A DNA stretch of 64,000 nt from positions 806,001 to 870,000 of the forward strand of contig WTXG01000003.1 in the NCBI GenBank assembly GCA_022496185.1, read 5' to 3'. The notes under the pieces are model-generated. The model had not been told where the DNA came from. It saw only the letters and a list, made by a program, of their open reading frames with translations, and searched no databases. This stretch comes from Multifurca ochricompacta. Lineage: Eukaryota > Basidiomycota > Agaricomycetes > Russulales > Russulaceae. Shown piece by piece: positions 16,674 to 27,666 of this stretch (within the stretch, counting starts at the first letter, position 1; the number at the start of each line of letters is the position of its first letter). The position numbers and the translations under genes were made by a program.

Positions 16674-18425
16674 CTAAACAAACTCTCCCATCCATCTTGA
16701 AATACACGAGATATCTTTGTCGTGTCGCTCAGTCGCTCATTCATCCATGCAAATGCAGATATAAAATAAAATAAAATAAAACATACCAACATTATCCTTG
16801 GGATCACAACTACATCGTCCTTTCTTCCAAGTTTCACCGTCCGGACAAATCTGGAATGGTTCATGCCTGTATCCGATGTCGCTGAAGAAATGCGTTTGTT
16901 CCTTTCGCAAAAATATCGAAGCGGCGATACTGTGAACTGGCGCATCCCCCCATCGCTACCATGGCACCTGTAAAACAATCATCGAGCGGGACAACTGAAC
17001 CTGCTAACCTCGTAGTAGAAACCTCCTTTCCTATCCAAGTGGTCGAAAAACTTTCCGTAAGCGTCCCCTCGCCAGAAATCCATGTCACCGATCTCGAAGT
17101 TACTCCAGACTACGACCAGTCAAATGACTGCCGGACAGGTCTGGGACCAGAAACAAGAATACACACAGTGGCAAAGGTTATACGTTTGTCCTGCATCGTC
17201 CGAGATAAAACCCATCATATTATCGTTGGGTATCAATTCGGGATTCTCCTCCATAAAATCTGCACTTTGGTGAAATCTACGCAGCCAAGGATTTGCAACC
17301 TCACTCACCTTTTACTGTTCCCACAATGTCAATATTGTGAATTTATATTCATAAAGACCAATGTTGAATCCTAGAAGGTCGAGTAAATAGACGGCATGGC
17401 TCCCAAATTCGATGTGGTATTCTCGATACCATATGTTTTATTGTTGTGTTCCATGAATGCAAACGGGTCATAGTCAAGGTCGCAAAAAAATTTGACACCA
17501 GGTCTATTTCACGATGTCAGGAGTATTCTAGAGCCACGGAAGTCAGGCTGTATCACACTCACTCCACCCGCCAGTAATACTTGTAAGGATTCAACAATTC
17601 GTGTCGATAGAAGAACTGCACAAAATAAATACGTCGAGAGAAGCAACTGCTTGAATGAGTCCTTACACCAGAGTTGAAACGACACATGTTGCGGTATCTG
17701 TTGGGTTCAGAACTATTACCAACCCCGGTGAAAGTGGCACAACTCACTCGAGGCTCCCTGAGATGTCACATTGCGTCGGAAACGGAAGAAAGAGCTCACA
17801 AAACGAAAACAAAAAGATCGCATACCACCGTAGGGGACTGGGTGTTCTGTATCCATGCCCATCCGTTTCCGGGCCTCGGTAACCTTTTCTTCGTCTATCC
17901 ACTCTGGCTGAACCCAGTGCTCATGTGGTATTGTACCAAAAGATACTGGTGCACCTATCTGGATACTCACGCGCCTGTTGCACAATGTTTAGCTCAGGAT
18001 TCCACTTTATGTGTACGGCACTCACTCCTGAAATTCTTGCGTAAAGGGTTCATCATTCAGAAATACCCATGGGTAACCGTATCGTCGGTTAAATCGGTCC
18101 TCCATCTGTTGCACGCTCCGCAAAATACCAGCTAGCTCCGAATTGCGACATAGCACGACGAAAGTCGCGTTCACGAGCGGTCCGCCGTTAGGTGAAAGCC
18201 ATGGGCGTTCCAGGTGATCCGTATTCGAAGAGTTGGGGATAGGAAAAAACTTTCTGGCAAGCGAGCGAGAAGGGAGAGCGAGAGCGAGCATAAGGTACAA
18301 TAGTGTCTTATAGTATTCTCATCAGCTCTGGTGTAATCGCACTCACACGTTGCGCAAGACGCAATACCCCGTCAACTCACAAGGAGAACTATGACAGCAA
18401 CAGCGACCCGTGATGCAAGCCGCAT
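16674..18425 (-). CDS. GT15 alpha-1,2-mannosyltransferase, copy 2
   Basis: The second member of the tandem GT15 cluster, with the same predicted Golgi role as its neighbours. The N-terminal anchor begins [15 protein letters not shown] and is split by an intron as in copy 1. Motifs kept: [70 protein letters not shown] and [15 protein letters not shown], followed by RCSCDPKDN. These hallmark catalytic residues are intact. One net -1 frame break sits at about 17318 (short A run on the coding strand) in TLWETVKDF. The last exon is short and diverged (about [13 protein letters not shown]), so the exact C-terminus is less certain. AT-rich simple repeats lie just downstream (16641-16665) and in the last intron (about 16759-16781). 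Confidence 0.88.
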
Positions 18426-18784
18426 CGTAGTGTCTTCCGATGTACCCTCTGCGGGGAGGTATAATGACAGTTAAGAGGGCAGTATTTCATTTATCTGATT
18501 CGAACCCAAACGGTGTGGTGGTATGTGTGGGTGTGGGAAATGGGTGTAACTTGGCTCTTCTTTTCATTCAGAGTCCAACATGCCCCTTTGCAACCGTTGC
18601 AACCGTACCATGAACATCGAAATTATTATAATAAATCATTGCGACCTTGCGACCTGCCACGCTGACATAAACATATCACGACGTAATGCGTAGAGCATCC
18701 AGGAGCGTCATCGTGAGATCGCGACGGTCAACAATGAAGGTAGAGCCAGGCGGCTATGCCATCCCCTAAATCACTGATACGAAC
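18426..18784. other. Intergenic region between GT15 copies 2 and 3
   Basis: About 360 bases holding the promoter of copy 2 and the 3' end of copy 3 (both minus strand). A GTGTGGTGGTATGTGTGGGTGTGG patch lies at about 18513-18537. No coding exon or RNA gene was recognised. Confidence 0.45.
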
Positions 18785-20453
18785 CTACAGTTCATGCCAC
18801 CTCCCAAGACAAGAGCGTTGGTCAAAATCTGGTAATACGCCGTTTGTGTATTACTGTTATTACAAGAAGAGGACAGCTCTCACCAAAATTATCCTTGGGA
18901 TCACATGCGCAGCGACCAGTTGTGTATGCATTGCCATTTGGGCAGTGTTGCATATCACCAAAACGGTAGCCGATGTTTTGTTGGAAGGACAGCTTCTCTT
19001 TAGGTAGAAACAAAGACAAGGCGATGCTCAATATCGGCCCACTGCCCCATCGCTATACAATTCGTTTAGTCCGGTGCCAAGACTTGTATGGGGTATGACA
19101 CTCGAAAGCGTAGCTCCGCGTACCTCGTAAAATATACCCCCTTTCTTGTCGAGATAGTCGAAGAATGTTGAGTACGTGGAGCTTCTCAGGAAGTCCATGT
19201 CAACAACTTCGAAATTGTTATCATCTAGAGCACCCTGAGCTTTGAGCCGGAGAGTCCATCGGACCATGTACGTACAATAGCACAGGGTGTAGCTATCGTC
19301 TTTTGTTACGAAACGTGCCAAGTTGCTTCCTGTGTGAAGGTGGAGATTGTGTTCTTGGATGAAATCTTTGATCACTCAGAACACAGGCATGAAGAAGTGA
19401 CCGAGCAGCATTGTGAGCATACCATACACGGTTTCCCACAAAGTAGAGACAGTCTGGTCCATTTCAAATGGGGCCAAATTGAAAGCTTCAGAAGCGACAT
19501 AGAGCGTGTCACGACGTCCAATTAAGGGGAGAAGTACCATATATTTTGCCTTCATCTCGCATAACTTGGAATGGGTCCTCCAGAAAATCACAGAAATACT
19601 GCGCCCCGGGTCTTGAAGATTTTAGTCAAAGCACATCTTATTGGCTGGGAAGAATGAACCAACTGAATGCGCCAATAATACCTGCGGGATCGGAGGATCT
19701 CCTGTTTGGCTAAAAACTGTGGACGGCTTCAACGTACGATTGAGTAAAGCATATATGAACCTACACCGGCGTTGAATCTACTCAAGTTCCTAAAGCTGCA
19801 TGAAGTGAAATTTCAAAAGGGCATTGATCTGGAGACAGGTGTGCACTTACCGTATGCTGTCTAGTTGGTTCTCTAGGCCATGAGCAGGTGTATAGACTGA
19901 ATGGTGCCAAGCCACTACAGTACCTCCTTGGGGGATCCTCAGTAGCTTCATGTTCTCACGTACCTGCTCCGCCCTCGTGCTGTTTATCCATGCAGGGGGA
20001 CCCCAGTGTTCCGCTGGGATAACGTCGAACACGGTTGGGGAATCCGTCATTGCTGAGGTACGACTTGGTTGTACAACAAATCAGGTAACGTCTGTAAAAG
20101 ACAGGATGGGATGTACGCTCTGAAATCTTGAGAGAATGATTGATCGCTCAGAAAAGTCCAGGGATATCTGGCCCGCTTGTTAAATCTGTCCTCTATTTGT
20201 TGCATGGTGTTGAGAATAGCTGCGAGGTCAGACTCTTGGCACACAACAAGAAGGGTGGCATTGGCCAGATGACTTCTGGTCAAAGTCAGAGTAAGATCGC
20301 GGCTGGACTTGGAAGTGTTGGTCAGTGTACGGAGGATCACCTGAGTGAGTTAGCTGGGCTCTGTTTTGTTGTCAAAGTGTAGATACGTGCCAATGAGAGG
20401 AGGAGGATGGTTAGTAAAACTATGAGTAGTACATTGCGACGGATTAGAGGCAT
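18785..20453 (-). CDS. GT15 mannosyltransferase paralogue, copy 3, with altered catalytic motifs
   Basis: The third tandem GT15 gene keeps the exon-intron plan of copies 1 and 2: N-terminal anchor MPLIRRNVLLIVLLTILLL, then MQQIEDRFNKRARYPWTFLSD, EHWGPPAWI, FRNLSRFNAG, RYYWRIQPGA, YFCDFLEDPF, FSTLWETV-like SQ segments, DYLDKKGGIFYE, RWGSGPILSIALSLF, NIGYR and CDPKDNFDFDQRSC. Several hallmark positions differ. The Glu of WRVEP is Gln (WRIQP), the CDLD(Y/F)DPF motif is CDFLEDPF, CHFWSNFE is CYYDNNFE, and WGDAPVHS is WGSGPILS. It therefore may not be an active mannosyltransferase, although the reading frame is otherwise kept. The junction after the anchor (about 20342-20400) is unresolved: either an intron with a weak donor or another -1 break. 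Similarity to copies 1 and 2 is lower than theirs to each other. Confidence 0.85.
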
Positions 20454-20559
20454 GATTTGACTGTCTGCAAAAATACTTTACCACCTCTGATCTTATACTC
20501 CCACCAGTGGCACCAGTAAGAAGAATAAGAAGAAGAAGAAGAAGAAGAAATAATCCAAA

Positions 20560-22792
20560 ATGCCCGGCCTCGGACCTCCGAAGACTCGTCTCTGTCATGT
20601 TCGTCGTCGTCGTTGTCGTCGTCGTCTAATGCTTTTACCCTTCAGACTCCTCACACTCACGCCATTTGGATATTAGTTTTTCGACATCCAGGGCAACCGA
20701 GTCCATAAGAACGGGGAATACGGCTGCCCGCGCACTGCTGCCACTTGTCATTTCATTCACCCATCCGACTCCGAATGGAATGGAGTGGTAAGCGATAGTG
20801 TCATCTTTGGAGATAACAAAAGATCTGGTGGTGAATCTTCGCCTCGACGTTCTCCTCCACCTTACTACTACAGGCATGAGTCTGAAAGGAGGCGGTCAGT
20901 CTCAATCGGTCGTCAACGTAGGGCTTTGAGCCCCAAACGACGGCGTCGCAGTCCTTCAACAAGTTCACAAAGTCCCCGCCGGAATTATGATGACAGCCCA
21001 CCGCGCCGCTACCGTCATGGCAATCGCTCTCACCACGACCCTTCGTCTCCCAGTCACGTCATCCGTGACGCCCGGCCTCTTCCTCGTCGCTCACCCTCAC
21101 TCGATTATCTTCCTACCTCCAAGCACCATAATTCAGACCGTCAACCAGACCAGGTCTCCGGTGGCCCGTCAAATCTTGCTGCATTGCGTAAGGGCACCCT
21201 CGATCGACCTTCTGAACAGGAAGCAAAACCAACTTCCCTCCCCTCTGCCACGGCTCCAGTTATGACTATGTCTTCCGGTGCCACGACAACTACCCCCACC
21301 CTCCCTTCATCTTCCGATCCTGTAAAAGTAACCTCACAGCCATTCCAGGAGGTTCTCCCGCCCCCCCCGCAGATCCTGGCGACATCCAACGATGGGTTGA
21401 CAACCGAGCAACGACAGGCTGTGTGGGAGAAACGCGTCATGTAAGCTCGGTATAATCACATCTAACGACACATTCATCTTTCCTCAGGTTGATGGCAGAT
21501 GCCACTCAAGAGTATATGGACCTTGGGAAGCTGGAGAAAGACATGACGTCACGTCGACGACAAGTTCAGTCGCCTGCATTCGACACACTCCCTCCGGATA
21601 TCAAAGCTGCCTTCCAGGCTAGCCTTGCAAACGCTGAGACCACTTATGAGAGAAAAAAAGCTTCCCTGAACAATGCCATTAGCCGGCTGTCTGAGACAGA
21701 CTTCTGGCCCTCCGTTCCTTCGCAAAGGGTTGGAGATATGGAGGCAAAGTTGAAGGAGGCAAGAACGATGCTCGGAAATTTAGCAGACAGCGTTGGGCAA
21801 CTATACAAGCGACTTGAGAGCCTGTATGAGCAGCACTCCGGTCACCGCAGCGCAAGTCTGCCAGGTGTTGGCGAAGATATAACGGCCGGACACAGCGGTG
21901 ATGGAGATATCCGCTCCAAAAAGCGACGACGCCTGTCCGTCGATGGTAGTAATGACGCACCACCGTCGGATGTTCGCGAAGATGTCGACGCTATCAAGGA
22001 TACCATCCGCGAGATTGAAGATCACCTGCAGGAGGTTGAGAACGACATAGCTCAACACTCACGCAATATCGTGGAGCAGCTTGAAGTCAAAATGGAAGAG
22101 AAAATCGAGGAGATTGCGCGGAGTGCAGATGTCTCGGCTTTGTTGGACGTTCAGCTCGGTCCTCAGACTAGCCAGACGATTCAAATGTTCAATGAGAGCT
22201 TCGCACAGGCTGACAAGGAGATAACTGAACTTGCTCAGGAGATGGCGGAACTTATCCCGCGGTTAGACACGATCCAGCGAGACAATGACCTGTTCAGACA
22301 GGAGGACACTACAGGCGAAAAAATTCTCACTCAGGTGCGCTGCTTTCACTAAGTCCTTCATACCTTCTTACGAATTCAAGCTGCCTCCAGCTCGTAAAGG
22401 CGGATCAAGATAATGCCGAAGCGATTGCACGCCTCCAGGAGGAGGCTAGGGCTCTACAGAGCGCTTTGGTAGCACAGACGAAGCGGTCGCTCCCACCATC
22501 ACTACCGACGCCGCTTCCTGGACCCTTTATGGAGGCCATCAAAGGATCCATCATAAAACAGGTTCACGAGCAGATTCTTCCTATTGTTGCAGAGACCCGT
22601 ACGGAGATCGAACGCATCGCGAAGGCCCGCGATATGGAACTTTATGAAAAGCTCAGAGACAAGCTTGAGCAGAGCTCCAGACTGACTCAGCTGATGGAAA
22701 CATGGATTGAACGCCACCCCGAAGATGCTCATCAAGCGTTGACTGCTGCTGCAACGAGAGCAGACGTCAGTGACAGGGATGGTTCAAGTTAG
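20560..22792 (+). CDS. CCCH-type zinc finger, RS-rich and coiled-coil protein (unknown function)
   Basis: I do not recognise an exact named homologue. The proposed first exon encodes MPGLGPPKTRLCH. An ~80 nt intron (about 20599-20676) joins it to FFDIQGNRVHKNGEYGCP and RTAATCHFIHP. Together these give a single CCCH-like zinc finger (Cys, 17 residues, Cys, 6, Cys, 3, His). An Arg/Ser/Pro-rich tract follows (SPRRSPPPYYYRHESERRR and similar, about 20835-21090), then a long acidic, heptad-rich coiled coil (about 21500-22330) and a second helical segment to the stop at 22792. The later introns (about 21441-21487 and 22335-22391) are clear. CCCH plus RS-like composition suggests an RNA-processing role; that is inference. 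The N-terminal exon is less certain than the rest. Confidence 0.72.
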
Positions 22793-22915
22793 GTTTTTTC
22801 TCACCCGGGTGGACACTCTTATTGTAGCGTTTTTCAAACCTGTGGGGGTCAAAAAAATGAGATCGAAGCCTATCGGTGTCTCTGTGCATATGGTGGTAAA
22901 TTGCAACAGTTGAGC

Positions 22916-22942
22916 TGTGTGTGTGTGTGTGTGTGTGTGTGT
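22916..22942. repeat. (TG)n microsatellite
   Basis: An uninterrupted TG dinucleotide run of about 27 bases in the 3' flank of the CCCH-protein gene, roughly 45 bases before the tRNA gene. It is a likely length-polymorphic marker. Confidence 0.95.
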
Positions 22943-22987
22943 AAAGGATCCATCCACACCATCCCACCCATAAGAGATACTAAAAAG

Positions 22988-23079
22988 TGGACCTTCCGAG
23001 AATCGAACTCGGGACCCTTGCATGTCTAGGCTAAGATAACCTCATAAGTACAAAGCTCTACCGATTGAGCTAAAGGTCC
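22988..23079 (-). tRNA. tRNA-Ile (anticodon UAU) with a 19-nt intron
   Basis: Read on the minus strand, the sequence folds as a complete tRNA. The acceptor stem GGACCTT pairs with AAGGTCC, with discriminator A. The D arm is GCTC/GAGC. The anticodon stem TTGTA pairs with TGCAA (one G-T pair). The T arm is CCGAG-TTCGATT-CTCGG. The loop reads CT-TAT-G before the intron and A after it, giving anticodon UAU (plus-strand 23044-23046). The intron occupies 23024-23042, directly 3' of position 37, the canonical site. Fungal tRNA-Ile(UAU) genes often carry an intron. A and B box promoter elements lie within the D and T arms as usual. Confidence 0.93.
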
Positions 23080-23297
23080 AACAACTTGGTGTTCATTTTA
23101 CGTGTATATCTATCTATGCACGTTCAAATACACCCACCGAATTAGAACCTGCACACAGCTACGCTATAAGTGTCTCTGTTTCATCAGGCCAAGGGGGAAA
23201 GCCCGACGGCTGACTGGCTCGTGAACAAGAATGATGTTGGTTGCGTTTGTCTAACGATACATCTCTAGGTCCCAAAAAGCCAAGCCCGGCCCACTTC

Positions 23298-24230
23298 CTA
23301 CACTTCGTTGGTGTACTCTTCTTGAATGCCGGTAGGCGTGAGATGCAGAAACCGCGTGCCAACGCGCGCTGCTTGCTCCTCTGAATGAGTGATCCAAACG
23401 ATGGCTTTGAGGGCAGAATCTGCTGCCCTGACCTCCTCAACGAGCGTCTTCTCTATTGTTGCGGAGCTCGTAGGGTCAAGCGCAGACGTAGGTTCTTGGC
23501 ATCCCGGTTGTAAATAAGCTAGTACACATCGTCGTAGTACATACGCACCATCAAGAAGCAACACCTCGGCGCGGTTGAGCCCGTATGGGATCGCGAGCGA
23601 TAATCGTTGAGCCTCCCCACCACTGAGTAAGCCCCATGGCCTGTCCCATAGCTCCATCGCGATACCCCATCGCTCCGCCAATTTCATAGCGCGATGCAGG
23701 TCTCCTGCAAAGTGTTCCGGGGTGAGCCGCGAATGGAACGTGGAAAGCGTCTCGATTAGATCCCGTGGTGTGCCAGGCAACAGTGAAGGTCGTTGAGGGA
23801 TGTACTGAACGTATGTTCTGTACTTAGGAACACCTATATCATGACTTTCACGGAAGGGTACTTTGGGTGCCATCTTACGGCCTGCGTACCATGAGATTTG
23901 GGAGTTCTATCGTCCCAGAACAGAGAAAGACTTAAGACTCAAGCACAAGGAAGACGGGGGGAATGAACACAACTCACTTTCCCCTGAATTCTACGGTTCC
24001 GTGGTAAAGATTAAGATGGGCCAAGCACTTCAAGAGGGTTGTTTTACTACAAGAAATCGCGCTGATGAGTATCGACAGGATGAGCTTTGAAAGCGGGCTC
24101 ACCCAGCACCGCTGCGTGCCTGTAAGACGATGATGTCCCCTGGATTCACATTAAAGGTGACATTTACAAAGATAGGATCGCCTTCGGGCCAAACACAAGA
24201 GAGATTCTTCACAGCAACCAAGGGCGCCAT
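23298..24230 (-). CDS. Stand-alone ABC-type ATP-binding protein (FetA/YbbL- and STAR1-like)
   Basis: A small soluble ABC ATPase with one nucleotide-binding domain and no membrane segment. Visible motifs are the Walker A GAGKTTLLKC (split by an intron), the Q-loop region YRTYVQYIPQRPSLLPGTPRD, the signature LLSGGEAQRLSLAI, the Walker B/D-loop VLLLDEPTSALD (an intron after the first Asp) and the H-loop VWITHSEEQAARVG. The model needs four introns, all with GT-AG borders. Size and layout match bacterial YbbL/FetA and plant STAR1 proteins, which pair with a separate membrane subunit. No such partner lies in this window. The substrate is unknown; metal or nucleotide-sugar export would be speculation. 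The start ATG at 24230 opens MAPLVAVKNLSCVWPEG. Confidence 0.85.
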
Positions 24231-24420
24231 ACAATAATTTCAAGAGAATGCTGTCACGAAGTCGACGGACGCGGAAAAGTGACCCTTCTTGACAACTCAT
24301 TTCTCTCACGCACGCTCACGCTAAACAGTGGCAAACCCCACGGCTACCTACCAATGTTCAACCGGCGACCACGCCCATAGCTATGCATTAGTCTAGTATA
24401 TTGGAAAATAGTAAATGTCC

Positions 24421-25733
24421 CTAAAAATGGGGTTGCCCCGGCGGTGGCACCATTCCCATCTCTTCAGGTGTCAAGCTTGTACTCTCGATCATCACCCCGA
24501 CGCCGATTTTCGCTGCATTCTAAGGGATAAAAAAGTGATCAACAACGCGGCGAAATAAGTGAGAAGGGTATAACTGGACGTACTTTGAAGTGGTCTATCT
24601 CCCCGGCGACTGTGAACGCGAAGCTAGGTGCAAACCGTTGCTCCAGCAAAGCCGACACTTTACCCGTTGAGTCTAGCTGCGCCCGGAACGTTGACATACG
24701 TAGGTCATACTTTGCGCCAACAGTAGCAATTGCGTCGCGACGCATAGGTGCGGCAATCACCTGCAAGTCAGCAGCCGCTTCTACCTTTTCGCTCAGCTTG
24801 TGCCAATAGGTCGCCTGGAGCACACCAATGGGCTGGAACTGAGCCGTCGCGATCCACTTTCCATCAGAGCCCATCAACTTGGCTAAGTACGATGAAGTCA
24901 TTTCTGCCTGGTCGAGCGCAGCTCGTTGGTAGAGCGTCTCAATGCCCAGCGCGAGGCTTTTCGAGATGGACTGAAGGTAGCTTCCAACGTAGATGCCAGA
25001 ACCGTCCAAGGGCGACGGGTTGATGACCTTGGCATTCAAAGTGTAGTCTAGACCCGAGTAATCGTGTTCCAGTTGTATCATTGTATGACCGGGCTGCATC
25101 CCCAGCTAAGACAGGGTGTCACTAGCGGCTCGTCAGAGAACACGCGTGCGGTAGCATACCTGTGCCTGTACTTTTGAGATATTTGACGTTGACCAATTTT
25201 GCTGGAAACGTCCGGAGACGTTGCCCTCGTGGTCAACATTACCTTGAAGAAGGACCTTTGGAAGTAAGGTTAGTGTAAAAAAAAAAAAACACCAAAATTG
25301 GACATGGTTTGACGTTCCAGGACCCTACCTTGGCATTTGCGAACAGTGCGCCAAATGAGTAAGTTGGGGGGGCAGATTGTGAGGCCAGTTGAAAGGAATG
25401 AGTGACCTGGAAAGCTGGGTCCATTGACAATCCCTTCATAAGATCAGCTCGCGCGCCATCAAAGATGAAATTGGTCAGGTGGGTCGCTGTACAGCTTTCA
25501 TGAGCGTCCTCGAGCAAGTTACGGATGGATATAAGCTCACTCTTAACCTCTTTTTGCAAGTTCTCGACGGTGCCAGGGTTCGGGAGACTGAGCGCTGCGC
25601 GCCAGCTGGAGAACCGGGAGTACGCATTCGCAAAAGGCGAAAAAGCGGAAAAATGGGACGAGTTGTTGAGTGGAGGCGAGGTTACGGTATGGGAACCTGG
25701 AACAGAGGATTGTTCGTGAAGGACTGCGGCCAT
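24421..25733 (-). CDS. TOM40: TOM40, mitochondrial outer-membrane import channel
   Basis: This is the beta-barrel pore through which nearly all nuclear-encoded precursors enter mitochondria. After a variable Ser-rich N-terminus come the conserved segments LPNPGTVENLQKEVKTTHLTNFIFDGARADL (intron after the second Lys), FGALFANAKVLLQGNVDHEGN, QPGHTMIQLEHDYSGLDY and GVLQATYWHKLSEKVEAAADLQ. A repeating beta-strand pattern follows, and the protein ends in GVGVMIESTSLTPEEMG and a short Pro-rich tail. There is no signal peptide, as expected. The start is the ATG at 25733; the upstream in-frame extension has no ATG. All introns have GT-AG borders and no frame break was seen. Confidence 0.94.
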
Positions 25734-26164
25734 GTGAGTTTTGGGGATGGAGGCGCGTGAGTGATGAACTGGTTGCACGTTCGAGGAAGGTTTATTAGAC
25801 CCTCGCCTGAACCCCGCCTTAAGCTTAAACGCGTGACGCGAAGGTAACCAAATATGAACAAACTAATCGACTCACGTGATCACCCCATTCATTTCATTAG
25901 CATGGCACGTGGCAAGCAACCTTTCATTTCAGGGTTCGTGAACGTCAGTAAAAGAGAAAAGGTAGGTATCGCAGATTAGTTGATAGGAGGAACGTCAAAA
26001 TGACCAGGTAAAGCTCGACGATATACCAAGGTGCCGCAAGCAGCAACAATAGACAATAGAAAAGTATGTAGCAAAAAAAAAACAGAATAGTCAAATAGTC
26101 AATACAAGCCCAGATTCGGTTTCATGATCGTCAAAGTGAATTTACCAACCACCACGCACAATAC
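25734..26164. other. Intergenic region between TOM40 and the membrane-protein gene
   Basis: About 430 bases carrying the TOM40 promoter (minus strand) and the 3' end of the next minus-strand gene. An ACTCACGTGATC element (CACGTG core) lies at about 25872-25883 and a short A run at about 26073-26081. No exon was recognised. Confidence 0.45.
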
Positions 26165-27666
26165 TTACCACCAGCGCTGCGGTGCTGGTCTATACGCAGC
26201 AGGGGGATAAGCTGGAGGAGTGGGCGACTTGCGAATCACACGCCTCCTCGGCTCTTCGATAACCTCCTCCACTTCGACAGGCTCCTCGCGCACAACTGTT
26301 TCTTCATGTTCAATGACCACTTCAACCGAAGTTGTCCTTGGCAACATAGTAGAGAACGAAGTTGTGTACGGGGAGGGAGTAGGATTGGCGACGCGACGAG
26401 TATTTGCAGGTGGAGGGATGGCGACGGTTTCATTCGGAACGAACTGGGTTTCAATGTGAACTTGAGTTACGGTACGTGTTGCAGTTTCAATTTCTGTAAT
26501 TATGACGGGAGGGATTTCCTAAAGGTAAAAATGGACGTGTGTCAGCGAAAACATTTCCTGAGCTGTATGACAGGGAGTGTAGCCCTGGAGCCCCAAGCAA
26601 GCAATCAAATCAGAACAACAGCACGAGATGACCCGGCATGTCACGTGTGGACGCGTCTCTCGGTCTGACCTGATCGAGTAAGATTGATTCCGGTGACGCG
26701 AGACGACGCGTCGTAAATGCAAACAACTGGCTCCAAGGCTACAGGGAACGAGGGGGACAAAAGAGAGATGAAAAACCGTTGTCCCCCAAGCCCGGACGAA
26801 GGAGTGTGGAAGGAAGGATATCACAGAGACTTCAACTGACTGAAGTGGGAAACGAGACGAATCCAGAAACTCCTTCGTCTCAGAGCTCGGGACGGCGGTA
26901 GAGAGGCGGTGGTACCTTGGATGGTCTGCGTTTGGCTCCAACTGGTTCGTAAACATATTCTTCTTCAACTGCAGATTCGCCACCAAGAGCGCTAAGCCGG
27001 GGGTTAGCTACAACCTACGGATCGCAAGTGAACAACTTACGCCAGTTGTTCCATGATCCAAGCCTCACGACGAGATGCATCATGCTCGCGACGGTTGACG
27101 GTCTCCTCACGGCGACTGATCTCGCGCTCACGTTCGGCAATTTTGAGCTCGCGGTCAAGAATGTCATCAAATCGTACGTTACTTTCCTTCCACCATCCTG
27201 GAGGGGTAAGATCTTTTTCCTGAACGACCTCTTTGATCACCGTCTGAATAGGAGGAGGTTCAAAGGTCGCCTGCGCTACGCAAGGAGGACAGGACGTTGG
27301 AGCGAGTGGACCTGGTCCAATCACACCACCAGGGGCACCAGCGAGGATTTCGGCTTCACGACGGGCAACATCCGCTTCACGTACTGCGATGTTACTCTCA
27401 CGAGCGATGAGAGCTTGGGACCGCTTAGGTGTGAGCACACTCCAGACCCCTTGAGTAGCAGGGTCTCCAGGGGTACTAGTGCCACTGGAGGAGGTTTGAC
27501 TTGGAAGAGAGAGCATGACTGCAAGGACAGCGAGGATGAGTGAGAGGACAAGTAGAAGGGTGGTGGAAGAAATAGTTCTGTGATGACGATGATGGGTGGA
27601 CCGTTCGGAACGATGAGAGTGTCCCTCCCTGTCACGGTCACGATGGGAAGAAGAAGGTTGGGCCAT
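26165..27666 (-). CDS. Single-pass membrane protein with coiled coil (unknown function)
   Basis: I do not recognise the family. The N-terminus is polar and His/Arg/Ser-rich (MAQPSSSHRDRDREGHSHRS), followed by one strong membrane segment (TTLLLVLSLILAVLAVMLSL). A long region of repeated Arg/Glu helices comes next (READVARREAEIL, ELKIAEREREISRREETVNRRE). Two further exons add a Thr/Val-rich linker and an acidic VVREEPVEVEEVIEEPRRR patch, ending PAPQRWW. Introns lie at about 26992-27038 and 26525-26914; the latter is long for this window. The stop TAA at 26165 overlaps a good donor (GTAAGT), so an alternative extra 3' exon cannot be excluded. No frame break was seen. Confidence 0.72.

Noticed and set aside
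20635..20877. Minus-strand frame opposite the CCCH gene start
   Set aside because: The plus strand encodes the zinc-finger segment FFDIQGN...CHFIHP; the minus frame has no family features.
26165..26200. Extra 3' exon of the single-pass membrane protein using the GTAAGT overlapping its stop
   Set aside because: The donor is good, but no downstream exon with coding character was found, so the stop at 26165 was kept.
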